Assembly (NCBI GenBank): GCA_026724425.1
Contig: JAIUCV010000003.1
Coordinates: 59,351,088-59,415,087, forward strand
Reading direction: 5' to 3'
From: Erythrophleum ivorense
Taxonomy: Eukaryota; Streptophyta; Magnoliopsida; Fabales; Fabaceae
Length of the DNA: 64,000 bases
The translations under genes and the position numbers were made by a program. The notes under the pieces are model-generated. The model had not been told where the DNA came from, searched no databases, and saw only the letters and a list, made by a program, of their open reading frames with translations. Positions within the stretch are counted from its first letter, which is position 1. Every line of letters starts with the position of its first letter. Below, piece by piece: positions 1 through 12,600 of this stretch.

Positions 1-354
1 AATTCGGAAGATACTTGTAGGTAAATTAGAGTCTTAGACTATTAATGACATTAAGAGTAAAATGAACAGAGGTAATTAGTTCATGTGAAATATTAGAGGG
101 AATCATAATCTCAAACCCTTTTGCTTTTCAATTTTATCTAAAATGGTGTGTCTTATTTATTTTGTTATTTTTATGTCTTTAGTTTAGTTTAATTTTTATC
201 ACTTTTTATTATTAGCTTGATTTAAAGTAAGGTGTGCAATTTTAGTATTTAACAATTATTTTAGTGACAAATCTTTGTGAGAACAATATTCCACTTATCA
301 TTTTATTATTATTGCAATATATATACTTGCATATATGCTTTCAAACAAGCAACA
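1..354 (+). mobile_element. 3' part of a family-B LTR, cut by the window edge
   Basis: The last part of this stretch matches the 3' end of the LTR at 15,566-17,208. Shared features are a run resembling GCTTGATTTAAA, an AAGGTGTG motif, and a terminus reading TATACTTGCAT then AGCAACA. The similarity stops at 354. The DNA that follows (from TTAAACAAC) is found without any LTR at about 4,575, so that site works as an empty-site control for the insertion. The 5' part lies outside the window. Further inside, the match is patchy because both copies have diverged. Confidence 0.7.
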
Positions 355-479
355 TTAAACAACTAATGTAGGAGAATTGCTTAAAGTGCATAAAAAAGGC
401 AAATGAAGCTTGTCACTTGTTTAAGTTAAAGCAAAGGTCTATTTGATTATTAGCATTTACAACAATGGTGCATAAACTT

Positions 480-1184
480 TTGAAAATCTTTAATTACAAA
501 ATATAGAGTAAATAATGGTGAAATTTATAGATATGTGATGTGAGAATGTTTTCATAGATGCAAAGTGTAAATGGTCATAAAACTCCTCATATGTCGTTTG
601 ATTTCCTTTTTATATCATGAACTTTTTTTTAAATTTTTTTCTTTATTTATTTTATATAATATTTTTCCTATTCTAATTTTTCTTATACAATTTTCCTTAA
701 AGTTAATTTATTCCTAATTAATTGGTAATTATAATATGCATATATATTATAATATATATATCTTTGAACTATCTTTATTCCCATGATGAAATTTATTTGT
801 ATAAATTATATTAAATTTATGTTTTAGTTATATATATATATATATAATCACTCTTTTAATTGAATTTGAAAATAACTATTATAGTTGGATTTTTTATATC
901 ATTTTTAAATTATTTATATTTGGTGTGGTACTTAAAGAAGATAATTCATCTTCTTTGATTGTATTATAAAAGCTTGAGTCTCACACCAAATAGTATGATA
1001 TGCTTAATGTATTGCTTATGAATATTGAAAATCTAAATCTTGTATCAAGTAGTATGTGATATTTGATATAGTACTATTTATGGAAACAACTTTTTTCCTT
1101 TGACAGTGCTTGTAAAGGTGGATAATTTGTGCCTTCTTGGGTCCTATTATTAATTTATAATATATATTTAAAAAGTACTAGATG
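480..1184. other. AT-rich unit-1 spacer, no gene seen
   Basis: This is low-complexity AT-rich DNA with a (TA)n run near 830-846. The word ACACCAAATAGTATG is followed by a similar word about 70 bases later. I see no ORF, RNA gene or complete element. It sits where unit 2 of the tandem duplication has much less DNA, so it is probably insertion-derived and may include more of the LTR that follows. Confidence 0.4.
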
Positions 1185-2173
1185 GTGAACCACTGTTAGC
1201 AAGGGTAACGATTTAGATATATTTAATTAAATTGAGATGTGATGAAAAGCATAAATACACCATAAGATGTGATAAATACTGCAATGACACTAACATTGTA
1301 AAATAAAGTGTGATAACATTGAGGAAGAAAATTGTGAAATAAAATATAAAGGCAGTAAGAAAGAAATTGAGAAATAAAGTATAGTATCACTGTGAACAAT
1401 AACGTGATATGCCCTCTTACACAATGTCCATCTAATGGGTTTTACTTTATTTTATTTTATTTATCATTAAAAATATTATTTTTAAGGTTGATTATTTCCT
1501 GAATAAATTTGTTTAACTTTCAAAATATTTATAATCTTATACATATATAATTTTACTTTAATTATTCTTGTTTAATTTTAATCATTTGTGAAAAACTCTA
1601 ATGGGTGCTTATTTCTTTTTCTATGCACTTTGTTATTTATGCATTCATTGAGTCAATGGTAAACTCATCTCACTCCTTATGTATTTTTTTTTCAAGATCA
1701 ACAGATAGTCAAGCCAAGTGCTTTAGGACTAGTGTATCCTTCTAAACATGTTGGGTGGATTCCTTATTAGATGATCATGATATAGAACTTTATGACATTG
1801 TAGTTATTAAGTGTCAAGTCAGATAGCATAGTGTAGGATCTGTAGTTATTTTGAGTCACTCATTTTATTTTATTTTATTTTTCTTTCCCTTTCATTTGGA
1901 AAAAGAGTTAACTACTAGATTAAAATTGCTTGTACAGATTATGAAGCATTTGTACTACAAAATAGGTTTGCTAATTTCTAGGCAACCCCAAATGACTTTG
2001 TGAAATAAATCATATATTTTGAAAATGTAGTATAAATTTTGAGATTTTCTTAGTCTTATGATGGTTAGGTGAGTTTCTTTTTTTTTTTTTTTTCAAAAAG
2101 ACTTGCTAGGTTAAGTTGCTTTGGGTTGGCTTAGTCTATGTGCGGGTTACAACTAGGGATTTGGGTTGTGACA
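1185..2173 (+). mobile_element. Truncated family-C LTR, plus orientation
   Basis: This segment aligns along its length with the reverse complement of 17,509-18,470. Matching landmarks in order are GTGATGAAAAGCATA, AATAAAGTGTG, TGTGAAAAACTC and AGATCAACAGATAGTC. The end is GGGTTGTGACA, equivalent to GGATTGTGATA in the other copy. The 5' half of the LTR is missing or unrecognisable. I infer a truncated insertion into unit 1 of the upstream duplication, because the equivalent place in unit 2 lacks it. Confidence 0.65.
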
Positions 2174-2393
2174 CTCCACTTCATGGAGGTCCTAGGTTTA
2201 ACATTGCACAAGCCAATTTGAAAGGTCTTCTAAACTAGACCAAGGTCGAGTTCATTGGGTTTCTAATTAAACCGACTAGTCCAATCTAATTTTCTTAACA
2301 TAGTATGCAATTAAGTATGTCATTGGCCAAACCATTACTTTAGGTATCTTATGAAATTATTCTACAAGTCAAGTACTATTAAGGAACAAATAA

Positions 2394-2612
2394 GGTCTCA
2401 TTTGGTTCATTGCGACACAAACATATTCTATTTTCATAACTTATATAATATCTATTATACTTTTGTAATTATTATTCTATCCATCAAATCACCATTTAAC
2501 TATCAAATCACATATTTAAAATTAGAGATAAAAAAGTTATTCCTTATCTCACCTACATTTTTTACTCATTTTTTACATTTCTTTCACCTTTACATTCTCC
2601 AATCAAATGACC
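2394..2612. mobile_element. Tourist/PIF-Harbinger-like MITE with TAA target duplication
   Basis: The element is 219 bp, begins GGTCTCATTTGGTT and ends AATCAAATGACC, which are near-perfect terminal inverted repeats. It is flanked by TAA at 2,391-2,393 and 2,613-2,615. A 3-bp TAA target duplication is typical of Tourist-like MITEs. The paralogous position in the second duplication unit (about 5,315) reads continuously as AACAGATAAAGTTG with no insertion. The ORF crossing it has no sign of being a gene. Confidence 0.8.
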
Positions 2613-5600
2613 TAAAGTTAGGTGTCAGATAAATTTCCAAAGACAAATCATCATTATGTACAGTAAAATTCAAGTTGAAGAATCATATTAAAACCATCAA
2701 ATGAACCAAAACAGCTAAACAAGTAGATAACTAAGCACAATTAACAGTCATTGTTCTCAAATTCAATTTATTAATGCACCCATAGCATCGATAGATCAAA
2801 GATTACATCCATAATGCAATAACTTAGATTTTAATTCTATTTTTGACATCTTGAGGGTAACACCAATGTGGGGATTTTTCTTATCTGCTATAAGAATAGC
2901 ATTCTGACCATCAATTCCCCCTGGTTGCTACATTTGAGTATATTAACACCAAGATAAAGCCCAATTCTTGTTTGAATCCACTTTGTTCAAAGACCCGTTA
3001 ATAGTATTAGGTGAACTAAATAAATAAAGAGAAGACTTATAAGTATTTCAGAAATAGATTTTACTGAAATATATGCCTAGCCTACCATGTTTACATATTT
3101 CTTAATGATTGATTTAGTCTACTTAATTTTTAAACTAAATTTTCTTTTAAAAGTTTCTATGGTTAAAGATCGAGATGCATACTTGCTCAATAGGTCAGAG
3201 AGTAATTTTTAAGTAAATCTGATTTACAAAGAATAAGGAAATCAGACTAATTATAAAGATTTAGCCTAAAATCACCAGAGTTCTTAGATGCAGCCACAAT
3301 ATATTCTTTGTAAATCAGATTTACTTAAAAATTATGCAATCACCTGCAATTGCTAGCTGTATCTGCAATATTGTCTTCTTTAAGAAGAAAAAGACGATTG
3401 GGTAAGTGTGGGAAGTAGAAGACAGACGTGTCTTCGCGGAGTCTGGACCATAAACCGCACCTGCACATGCACTTTCTTTCCACCCTTAATTTTTTAAAAT
3501 AGTTTTCTTTTGATTATAAATTGGAAAATACTTCCTTTCCCTAACATTCGCCCGACTTCACAACCAAGATACTCGCTTTTTGAAGAGGACAAAGCATAAT
3601 GGAAATACCATCCTGCAATTTTACAAAATTAAGATACATAGAATTACATACCTCTTCAATCTTTCTCTTTATTTTGGTTTATTTTAATGTAAATTATATT
3701 AATCTCTTCTAAAATTGCATTAAATTATATTTAGTATTTTAAAAAAAATAAATTAATTTTCGTCCATTTATTTCTCTCAATAAGATTAACTTTCCATACA
3801 ATATTTTTTAAGAAAATAAAATTATTTAACCGTATTTACTAATTCTACAATGTGTATATTTATTAGTTATATAATTATGTATGTGTACTTCTATATTATC
3901 TTTGATTTATTAACATTTTGATTATTTACTTTTTAAAAAAAAGGCATTGATATACTTTGTATAAAGTATGTATTTATTGAATTAATATAGATATTAGATA
4001 TGATATGTTATTTAAGATTATAGCAATTATATATCATTTTAAAATATTTTATGCAACTTTAAAAAAAAATCATGGCTGCTACGATCGCAATTGTATTGTA
4101 GCATGCGCCATAACCACAATCACAATACTAACCGCCACTGCCACGGCAATTTTAATTTAAAACCTAGTTTGGTTCTATCCTTGATTCTTTAGACGAAGCA
4201 GCCAAACATGACATCAGAAATAATAAAAACAACCAGTATACGAAAGCTGTAACTTTGGCATCATAACAAGAAATGAAAAGATTCTTGTGGGATTCTTCTC
4301 GATTGGCATACTATGCTACCATTTGAATATTCGATTCCATTAAATCCTTACACTGCTAGCCCTTAATATATAGCTTAGCCAAAGAATACAATGCCCCATC
4401 GTAGCTTCCATAACAAATAAGCCAGCAGCAGTTTAAGGAGGAAGGGAAATGTGAGAAGCAGAAGAACCACCATATGAAGAAGGGTCCAGAAATAATCATG
4501 CAGAGGGGGTTAGGTACGGGCTGCTTCCTACTGCTTACAACTTCATGACTCATAAATCATCATAATAATCTTTCATTTAAACAACTACAGTCGGAGAATT
4601 GCTTAAAGTGCATAAAAACGGCAAATGAAGCTTGTCATTTGTTCAAGTTAAAGCAGAGATCTATCTGATTATTAGCATTTACAACAATGGCACAACCAGA
4701 TGGATGCTTTAGCTTTGTAGCCTGCTTAAGATTAACAATTGAATCATAGTACTGTTGATAGCATTTTTTTCAACATCAAACAAGAAGAAATAAATTGCAC
4801 TTTCACATATTCAAATTCTGCATCTTAGAGTTGTTGGCGCTCTTGTATAATTAAAAATTCATCGCAGAACTATAATAAGGGTATGGCATCTCTCTTAAAA
4901 TGAATAAATAGATCTTATATTTGATAAGTATCATAAGATATTAATATATTTTTTAATAGAATATTTTGAACATGTTTTGTATGTATATCCATAATTAATT
5001 TCATCCATTGATTTTTGGTAAATATGATTCATCTAAAAGTATCTTCTCCCCAACGTTCTTTCTGGAACTTTTGTCCACATACTTTCGTTTCCCTCACAAT
5101 GGTATGATGATACATGCAATTGAGCACATCGGCGCCGCCGCTTCCGCTTAAGTCCTCAATATATAACAGTCCACAATGCTCACATTACTCAATGCTCATA
5201 ACCACAATTGCAACGTAATCGCGAGACTCGCGACTGCAATTTAAAACTTGCCAAATCAAAACATCAGTTTTAAATATTTTATTAAATCATTCTACAGGTC
5301 AGGTACTGTTAAATAACAGATAAAGTTGTGCACAGAGAGATTCCGAAGGACAAATCATCATTATGTACATAATTCAAGAATAATTTTAAAACCATCAGAG
5401 GCACCAAGACAGCAAAACAAGTAGATAACTAAGCACAGTTAACAGTCGTTGGTCCCAAATTTAATTTGTTAATGCCCCCATAGCATCGATTGATCAAAAG
5501 ATTACATCCATGATGCAATAAATTAGACTTTAATTCTATTTTTGACATCCTGAGAGTGACACCAATGTGGGGATTTTTCTTATCTGCTATAGGAATAGCA

Positions 5601-5900
5601 TTCCGACAATCAATTCCCCCTGGCTGCTACGGTTGAGTATATTAAGACCAAGATAAAGCCTACTTCTTGCTTGAGTCCCTTTGTTCAAAGACCTATTAAC
5701 AATATTAATTAAGTAAACTAAATAAATAATGAAAATACATATAATTAAACTTGTCAGAAATAGATTCTACTGGAATATATGTCTAACCTTATATGCTTAC
5801 ATATTTCTTAATTGTTGATTTAGTTTGCTTAATTTTTATAAGCTATTTTTCCTTAAAAAAAATTTTATGGTTGAAAATCGAGATACACACTCTCAATAGG

Positions 5901-6300
5901 TTAGAAAGTGATTTTTAAGTAGATACAGTTTATAGAGATCAAGAAAATCAAGCCAATTATAAAGATGTAGTCTAGCATCCGCAGGGTTCTAAGCTGCGCC
6001 CGCACTTGCAGTGTGATTGCAATTCTGGGGCCATAGGGGTAGGGCTTTCGGTGGGGTTGGGACTTGGGAGTAGGAGAGGCGAGAAGAAAGCAATAGAGAT
6101 CAGAGGCAGAGAACATAAGCTGTTGAGGTTGAGGAAGAAGAAGTCGTCGAAAAAGGGAAGATTAAAGATTAAAGAAGACAAAGGAAGAAAAGAAGATAGG
6201 GTAGGTGTAGGAAGTCGAAGACGGACGTGTCTGTATGGAGTCTGGACCATACGCATGCACTTACCTCCTACTCTTAATTTTTTTTTTTCCTAGTAGTTTT
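5901..6300. other. Purine-rich part of block B', no supported gene
   Basis: The plus strand is rich in GAAG and GAGG runs, so long ORFs appear by chance on both strands. The minus-strand reading (5,972-6,256) is Ser, Pro, Leu and Phe rich and resembles a transit peptide. The corresponding interval in unit 1 (about 3,290-3,480) does not preserve the frame and lacks much of the sequence. I treat this as non-coding repeat DNA. Confidence 0.5.
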
Positions 6301-6869
6301 CTTTTGATGATGCGTTAGAAAATGTTTCCTAATATTCGCCGGACTTCACAATCAAGATACTCGCTTTTTCAAGAGGACAAGTATAATGGAAACACCATCC
6401 TGCAATTTTACAAATTACGACACATGGCATTACAAATATGCCTATTTGATCTCTCTCTTTGTTTTTGTTTATTTTAAAGTAAATTATATTAATCTCTTCT
6501 AAATTTTCACTAAATTCTATTTTTTTATTTTTTTTGAAAAAATTAACTAATTTTATTTCATTTATTTTCTCTCAAAAAATTAACTTTTTGCACATTATTT
6601 TTAAAAAATAAAATTATTTAGCCATCTTCATTAGTTTAGGAAGTGTACATTTATTAGTTATATAGTTATGTAAACTAATTTTATCTTTGACTTAATAGAA
6701 TTTTGATTATTTACTTTTTCTTTTTCAACATTTCAAGTGGCGTTGATATATTTGTATAAAATATATATTCTTGAATTAATATTGATATTAGATATAATAT
6801 GTATTTTATGCAACTTCTAAAAAAATACCATCGCAATAATAATTATTAGATATGATATATTTGCTATTG

Positions 6870-7780
6870 CTATTGATGAACTAATTTCAACTCTTAGTTC
6901 CTAATTTCCGATCAAAAATTTGGATGATCTTCATTATTTTCTTGGAATAGAAGTTCATTGATCATCCAGTGATTTATTGCTGACACAGAAGAAGTATATG
7001 CTTGATCTTTTAACTAGAACTAACATGCTCAATTGTAAATTTGTCACCTCCCTGATGACTTCCACTTCCAAACCCTCAGATGTTGATAGTCTTGCTTTTG
7101 GTGATCCTACTTTATATCGAAGAATTGTTGGCAGGTTACAATATTTGTTGTTTACTCATCTTGATTTATCATATGTTATAAATCGTGTGTCAATTTATGC
7201 ATAATTCGCAAGATATTCATAGGCAATTTGTTAAGCATATCTTACGCTATCTTAAACATACTCTAAATCATGGGTTATTCATCAAGGCCTCTTCCTCCTC
7301 TTCCTTACTGGCTTATTCTGATGCTGATCGGGGAAGGGGGTTGTCCAATAGATCATCGCTCTACAAAGGGTTTTCACATCTATTTTGGTCCCAACTTAAT
7401 CTCTTGGAGTTTCAAGAAATACAATACTACTGCTCAATCTAGCACTAAGATAGAATACAAGGCTCTTGCATTGGCTACTTTGACCTCATCTGGATACAAT
7501 CTCTTCTTTTTGAATTGGGCTATTTTCTTTCCTAACCTCCTGGTCTTTGCTGTGATAATATTAGAGTCACATACATAGCTGCCAACCCTATCATGCATTC
7601 ACGTACAAAGCATGTTACTTTAGATTACCATTTTGTTTGTGAATGAGTTGCAGCCAAGTCACTTCGCATTTCCATTGTTTCTTCAAAAGATTAAATTGTT
7701 GATATTTTGACAAAACCCCTTCTATCTCCTCGATTTCAACTCTTAAGAGCAAGTCTCACTGTTCTACCATCACAATTTAG
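6870..7780 (+). pseudogene. Ty1/copia reverse transcriptase C-terminus and RNase H remnant
   Basis: Reading across frames gives the copia landmarks in order: a LDDLHYFLGIE-like RT motif (about 6,920-6,955), LLLTQKKYMLDLL (about 6,975), LYRRIVGRLQYL (about 7,115), then RNase H landmarks AYSDAD (about 7,315), STKIEYKALA (about 7,440) and a C-terminal stretch before the polypurine tract. Canonical copia RNase H has an SxxEAEY-like motif where this copy reads STKIEYKA. In-frame stops and at least two frame changes, near 7,200 and 7,350, make it non-functional. Gag, protease, integrase and most of RT are absent. It sits inside unit 2 of the upstream duplication between blocks B' and C', so it was inserted after the duplication. 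Confidence 0.85.
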
Positions 7781-7783
7781 CTC

Positions 7784-7980
7784 GAGGGGGGTTGATAGAG
7801 CAATATCCAAGTCATTAGTACATTCCATTTCACACGTCACACAAACAATGTGATTGTTATTTTGTTGCAATGTTTTTCATGTGACAAAATCTTTTATTGT
7901 GTGGGTGTGTATTGTATATAAGTATTGGTGACTGTAGATACAAAATTGTAATGAAATGAAAATCCAGAGTATTTGCTCAT
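7784..7980 (+). mobile_element. Copia polypurine tract and short 3' LTR
   Basis: A purine tract GAGGGGGGT (7,784-7,792) directly follows the copia RNase H remnant, as expected for plus-strand priming. The next bases, TGATAGAGCAATATCC, are a typical copia LTR start. A TATA-like GTATATAAG lies at about 7,914. I place the LTR end near CTCA at 7,979, just before block-C repeat DNA resumes. The exact end and any target duplication could not be fixed because no second LTR copy is in the window. Confidence 0.6.
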
Positions 7981-7982
7981 TT

Positions 7983-8690
7983 TGGCTATATCCTACTAAT
8001 TCCTTATGTGAAGCAACCAAACATGACGTTAACAATAATGAAAACAGCCAGGACAAAAGCCCTAACTTTGGCAACATAATGAGAAATGACTGCAATCGAA
8101 TTGTAGCGTCTGCAACATCCGTAATTACAATAATAATTACTACCATTGCTGCCACCACAACTTTAATTTAAAACCTATTTTAATTCCATCCTTGATACCT
8201 TATATGAAGCAGCCAAAGACGACATTAAAAATAATAAAAACGACCAGTACGAAAGCCCTAACTTTGGCATCATAATAAGAAATGAAAAGAATTCTGTGGG
8301 ATTTTTGTGCAACTTTTTAAAAATTTATGATCGAAATAACACAATTGTATTGCAACGTTTGGAACACGCGCAGTTACAATAGTAACTGCCACCGTTACCG
8401 CAAACTGTAATTTTAATTTAAAATCTATTTTAATCCCATCCTTGATTACTTATACCAAGCAGCCAAACATCACATTAACAACAATTAAAACGACCAGTAT
8501 GAAAGCCCTAACTTTGGCATCATAATAAGAAATGAAAAGATTCTTGTGAGATTCTTCTTGATTGCTATACTAAGCGCAACCTTTGGAACATTCGATTCCA
8601 TTAAATCCTTACACAGCTAGCCCTTACAAGCACAGCCAAAGAATACAATGCCCCATCGCAACTTCCAGGGAAAAAAAGCCAACTGTTATT
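7983..8690. repeat. Three adjacent copies of block C
   Basis: Copies at about 7,983-8,175, 8,176-8,425 and 8,426-8,690 share ACTTATATGAAGCAGCCAAA-like starts, AAAGCCCTAACTTTGGCA and an AGAAATGA word. The first two end in a segment rich in CAATTGTA and ACCGCCA words followed by TTTAATTTAAAAC. The third resembles 4,180-4,560 in unit 1 most closely. The AATTGTA/ACCGCCA segment also occurs near 4,080-4,160 and 5,205-5,250 and may be a small decayed MITE. Confidence 0.7.
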
Positions 8691-9511
8691 AGCAGCTAAA
8701 TTTTAATTAATACAAAATTAAAAGAATATGTAAATATGCTGCTATAATATTCTTTAGATACGAAACATGCGATATTTCGGTTAGTGTATGTAATTATGCA
8801 TAGACATTGCATGCGTTGTGATTCCCACCTTTGGGGAGGGTTATCTCATGCGCCTAGAAAAGACAGAAATGGCGAAGTTGCCAGGAAATGCTTATTAACA
8901 AACAAATTGTCCAGAATCCCAATCTTCTTTACAAATAAAATGCCATAGGAACTTACAACGTTAAACCTTACGATACTTTAGGATCGAAATAAGGCTTCGG
9001 CAATTGGTTACTAGGGGGCTGCTCAAGCCCAAGCTATCCGGCCCATAGTTTGTCTACACATTTTTAAATTATTGAACAACAACTTATAAATGTTACTCAA
9101 GATAATTGTTAATTATACGTGGTGAGTGGACCTCTAAAACGTGTCAAAGATGAGTGGTCTAATTATTATCTTATTTTAAAAAATTAAACTAATCTGACAT
9201 GTTAGTGCATATTAAGTCATTAGTAATTTTTATTTTTTTGTAAAGTAAAAGAAGCTAAAGCCCCCAAAAATATGGACAAAAGTGAACCAAAAAACTAATA
9301 GGTCATCCCTGAGGGTAATGAAGTCCCTGTCGTTTCACTTTGTACCAACAAATGCAGCTCCTCCAGAAGAAAATAGATTGACTTTCCTCTTGTAGTTCAT
9401 AGGCTTACCCGTCGTCAACCAAGAAAATACATGTACTGAAAAAAAAAAGGACATAACATTATCAGTATTGATTTTTTTTTTCCATTTATCATTAAGTCGT
9501 ATTCATAGACA
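8691..9511. other. 5' flank of the transporter gene
   Basis: There is no ORF of note and no recognised mobile element. The stretch is AT-rich and reads as single-copy DNA within this window, unlike the duplicated DNA to its left. It is the most likely place for the gene's own upstream regulatory sequence, but I recognise no specific binding site. Confidence 0.4.
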
Positions 9512-9520
9512 TTATTTAAG
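9512..9520 (+). promoter_or_regulatory. Possible TATA box of the transporter gene
   Basis: TTATTTAAG lies about 90 bases before the start codon. It is followed by a CT-rich leader (CTCTCTTGCTCTCTCTCACT, about 9,562-9,581), which is common in plant 5' UTRs. TATTTAA is an acceptable TATA variant. The assignment rests only on position and composition. Confidence 0.35.
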
Positions 9521-9608
9521 ACTTCTTTTTTTGCCAACCCACGAATCAAACTTTGTATTGAACTCTCTTGCTCTCTCTCACTGAGTCTTTCACATAGAAG
9601 CAGAAAGG

Positions 9609-12600
9609 ATGAAGAATGTATGGAAGGTGGTGAATGAATTGAAGCCAGTCATGGTGATGTTGGTGGTATTTACTACACTTGCCGTTGCCACAATTCTTTA
9701 CAAGCTTGCTGTTGACGATGGCATGAACTTCACCGTCGTTAATGCTTACCGTTTCATCTTTGCTACAACTTGCCTGGTTCCTCTTGCTCTTTTCAGTGAC
9801 AGGTGCCCTTTCTTGATTCCTGCAAAATTTCTTATTTCCTTTCTAAATTCTTGCAAATTCTCTTCACGAAGACAACTTAAAAAATAATCACTGAAATGGG
9901 AGTTTTGGTGGCGAAACTATATGATCGCCACTGAATAATAATTGTCAAGTACTTTTTGTTACGAATACTGAAGTGGTCCCAAGAATAAAATTTTTGGTGG
10001 TTATTTTTAGTCATAACATTTGGATTTGCGCCTAAAATCCTTAGTGACAAAAGTATAAGCAACAGCCCTTTTAGTCATAGGATCGCCATTGAAAAATTTT
10101 TGTAACAACTTGTTAAATTTCACTGTTGCCATTAAAAATCTTACTTCTTATAATAAAGATTACTCTGTGACAACAAAAGTCTCTTTTTTTTTTCTTATTT
10201 TGTCAATAATAGTTTTCAAATTCGTGTTTCTTTTTTTTGGCACAGGAAGAGCAAACCAATACTGACTTGGAGAGTTTTTTCTATGGCATTTCTTTGTGGC
10301 TTATTTGGGTAAGGTTTATGTAGATCCTATTATATATAGATCGATGTAAACTCATATATATTTTACCATTTAATTTTAGCTTGTAGTAAAGGTAAGCATG
10401 TGTTTTATGCGCAATTTTAGAGAGTACTTATTTGTAAACTTGTGAGGGTTTGAAAAGAAGGAATTTTAAAACATTTAAGGTAAAGGAAATTATTCCATTT
10501 GTGCTGCAATCCTCTGTTATACTGTACCTCTGTTGTGTAGAGGATTCCAACTAAGAAACATCTCTACTTAATTTGATTTAATTTTATTAATTTTTTTTCT
10601 ATGCAACACTATAAAACACGCTGTGCTGCAGCATACACAATAAAAATTCCAGATTAATTCCATTTTCATTTTTTCTTTAATTTCGTAACGACCCACATGC
10701 AAATATATTGTAAAAGGAATTTGAATAGCAATGTACATTTAAAATATGAATCAAAATTATTGGCATCTAGTTTAAGGTTTTGATGTAATATTTTTCAAAA
10801 AAACGGAAAATCAACATTTTCATCTATTCTTTTTTGGAAAATAATTAATATATGGTTATTCGATGGATGCAGGGGAACTCTGTTTCAAAGCCTTTACTTG
10901 GAGAGCCTGGTTTTAACATCAGCAACATTTGCTTCTGCCTCCTTTAACCTTATTCCAGCCATCACCTTCATCTTGGCATTTTCTTTGGGGTATTATTTTT
11001 TAAAATTACTTTGCGTATTTAATTATTGGTTTTGTATATTAATTTCCTTTTTGTTTTGATATGCAACAACTTTTTCCAGACCTTGCTTCCACAAAGAGAA
11101 AGAAAAAAGCCACACAAAAGAAGCTCAAGTGATAAATAAGTTTGAATATAGCATTTAAGAGATTTTTATAATATCAAGGATTCGAACCCGCAAAAAAACA
11201 CTCTTATGTAGAAGTAGCTTCAGTATCTCGGGAAAGAATAAATGATAAATGGTAACTAATGAGCTTCATGACTAAGTAGTCCCGAAGTTATCTCTTGATT
11301 TAAAAAATGTGAGTTCGAATCATAATCAAAGATAAAACTAATTAAAAAAAAAAGTGACACAAAGCGACTTACAGAAGTAAATCACATAAACTAGTGGCTT
11401 GACATGCACTTTTAAAGTGTACATTAATTTTTTATTTTTAATGAGTTTTTAATATAATATTAATTTTTATGTTTTAGAAGAAATAAAATTAATTAATTAA
11501 AATTTAAATAACCTCTTACTCAAATGCTACATCAAAATATATTTTTACTTTTTAAAAATATTATTTTACTTTTTGTTCAGTTGTGAGACCAAGAAAAGAT
11601 CAGAGGGCCTTAAAGGATATATATATATATATGTATGTATAACATTTTTCAAATATTTTATGCTAGTAACACAGCTTATAAATTTATTTAATTTATTTCT
11701 GAAATTATTTTATAGTTTGGAGAAATTAAATTTGGGAGCAGCAACAGGGAAGGCTAAGACTATAGGAACCGTAGTTGGAATTGGAGGGGCAACGATTATG
11801 ACTTTCGTTACAGGTCCACAAATTAGCATTTGGCCTTCTCACATGCATCTACATCCCCACCACAATGCCCACCAAAGCGACACCGGACGTCAGGTATTGG
11901 GTGTCGTTTGTGCTTTAGCAAGCTGTTTCGCTATGGCTTTCTGGCTCATCCTTCAGGTTAGTTCATTTTTTGCCCATTTCATTATGCAATGAATTCTCCA
12001 GTGGCATCAAAAGTATCCGTATATTTTATTAATAAAATTATTAATTGTAATTGTTGAATTAAAATAATAATAAACAAATAAAAAAATGTCATGAACATCC
12101 GTACAACTAGACAGATCACTAAGACCATGAACAATTAATGACTTTTTCTTTTTTTGGGGCAGCATAGCGATTCTTAAAGTTTCTAAACTTGTGGTTTGAC
12201 GTGTGTTGCTTTGTGTCGTTTACTATATGCAACAGGGTATGATGAGTAGAAGTCATAAAAAATACCCAAGCCATTGCACACATACAGCACTGATGTCAAC
12301 AATGGCAGCAATACAATGCACTGTTTTTGCTCTGTGCGTTGAAAGGGATTGGAGCCAATGGAAATTGGGTTGGAATATCAGGCTTCTAACTGTCGTTTAT
12401 ACGGTATGCTCCATATAATTTTTTTTTTTAATACATTATGATTATGATCAAGAATACTCTCCAACTTTATCCGGTCTAAAATTTTTTATCATTGCTACTT
12501 TAAAAATAAACTCTCACACTGACCTGATATGATTCAATTTAATTTTATTCTTACAATAGTATCCAAAAGAATCAAACTTAATGGTTTGATAAAGAATGAT

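Larger units (their letters stand above)
355..8690. repeat. Diverged tandem duplication (unit about 4.2 kb) upstream of the transporter gene
   Basis: Three blocks occur in the same order twice. Block A is 357-480 and again 4,577-4,700 (shared GGAGAATTGCTTAAAGTGCA). Block B is about 2,345-4,080 and again 5,275-6,840 (shared AAACAAGTAGATAACTAAGC and AATTCCCCCTGG). Block C is about 4,180-4,560 and again 8,430-8,690 (shared GATTCCATTAAATCCTTACAC). The copies have many substitutions and indels, so the duplication is old. Unit 1 later gained an LTR fragment and a MITE. Unit 2 later gained a copia fragment, and its block C is triplicated. No coding function is visible; short ORFs in the blocks are not conserved between the two units. 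Confidence 0.8.

Noticed and set aside
5972..6256. Minus-strand ORF resembling an organelle transit peptide
   Set aside because: It lies in purine-rich repeat DNA, the frame is not kept in the paralogous unit, and no downstream exon is visible.
9889..10160. Possible MITE in intron 1 of the transporter gene (GTTTTGGTGGCG, ATCGCCACTG words)
   Set aside because: The words hint at inverted repeats and a CACTG start, but I could not find matching ends or a target duplication.
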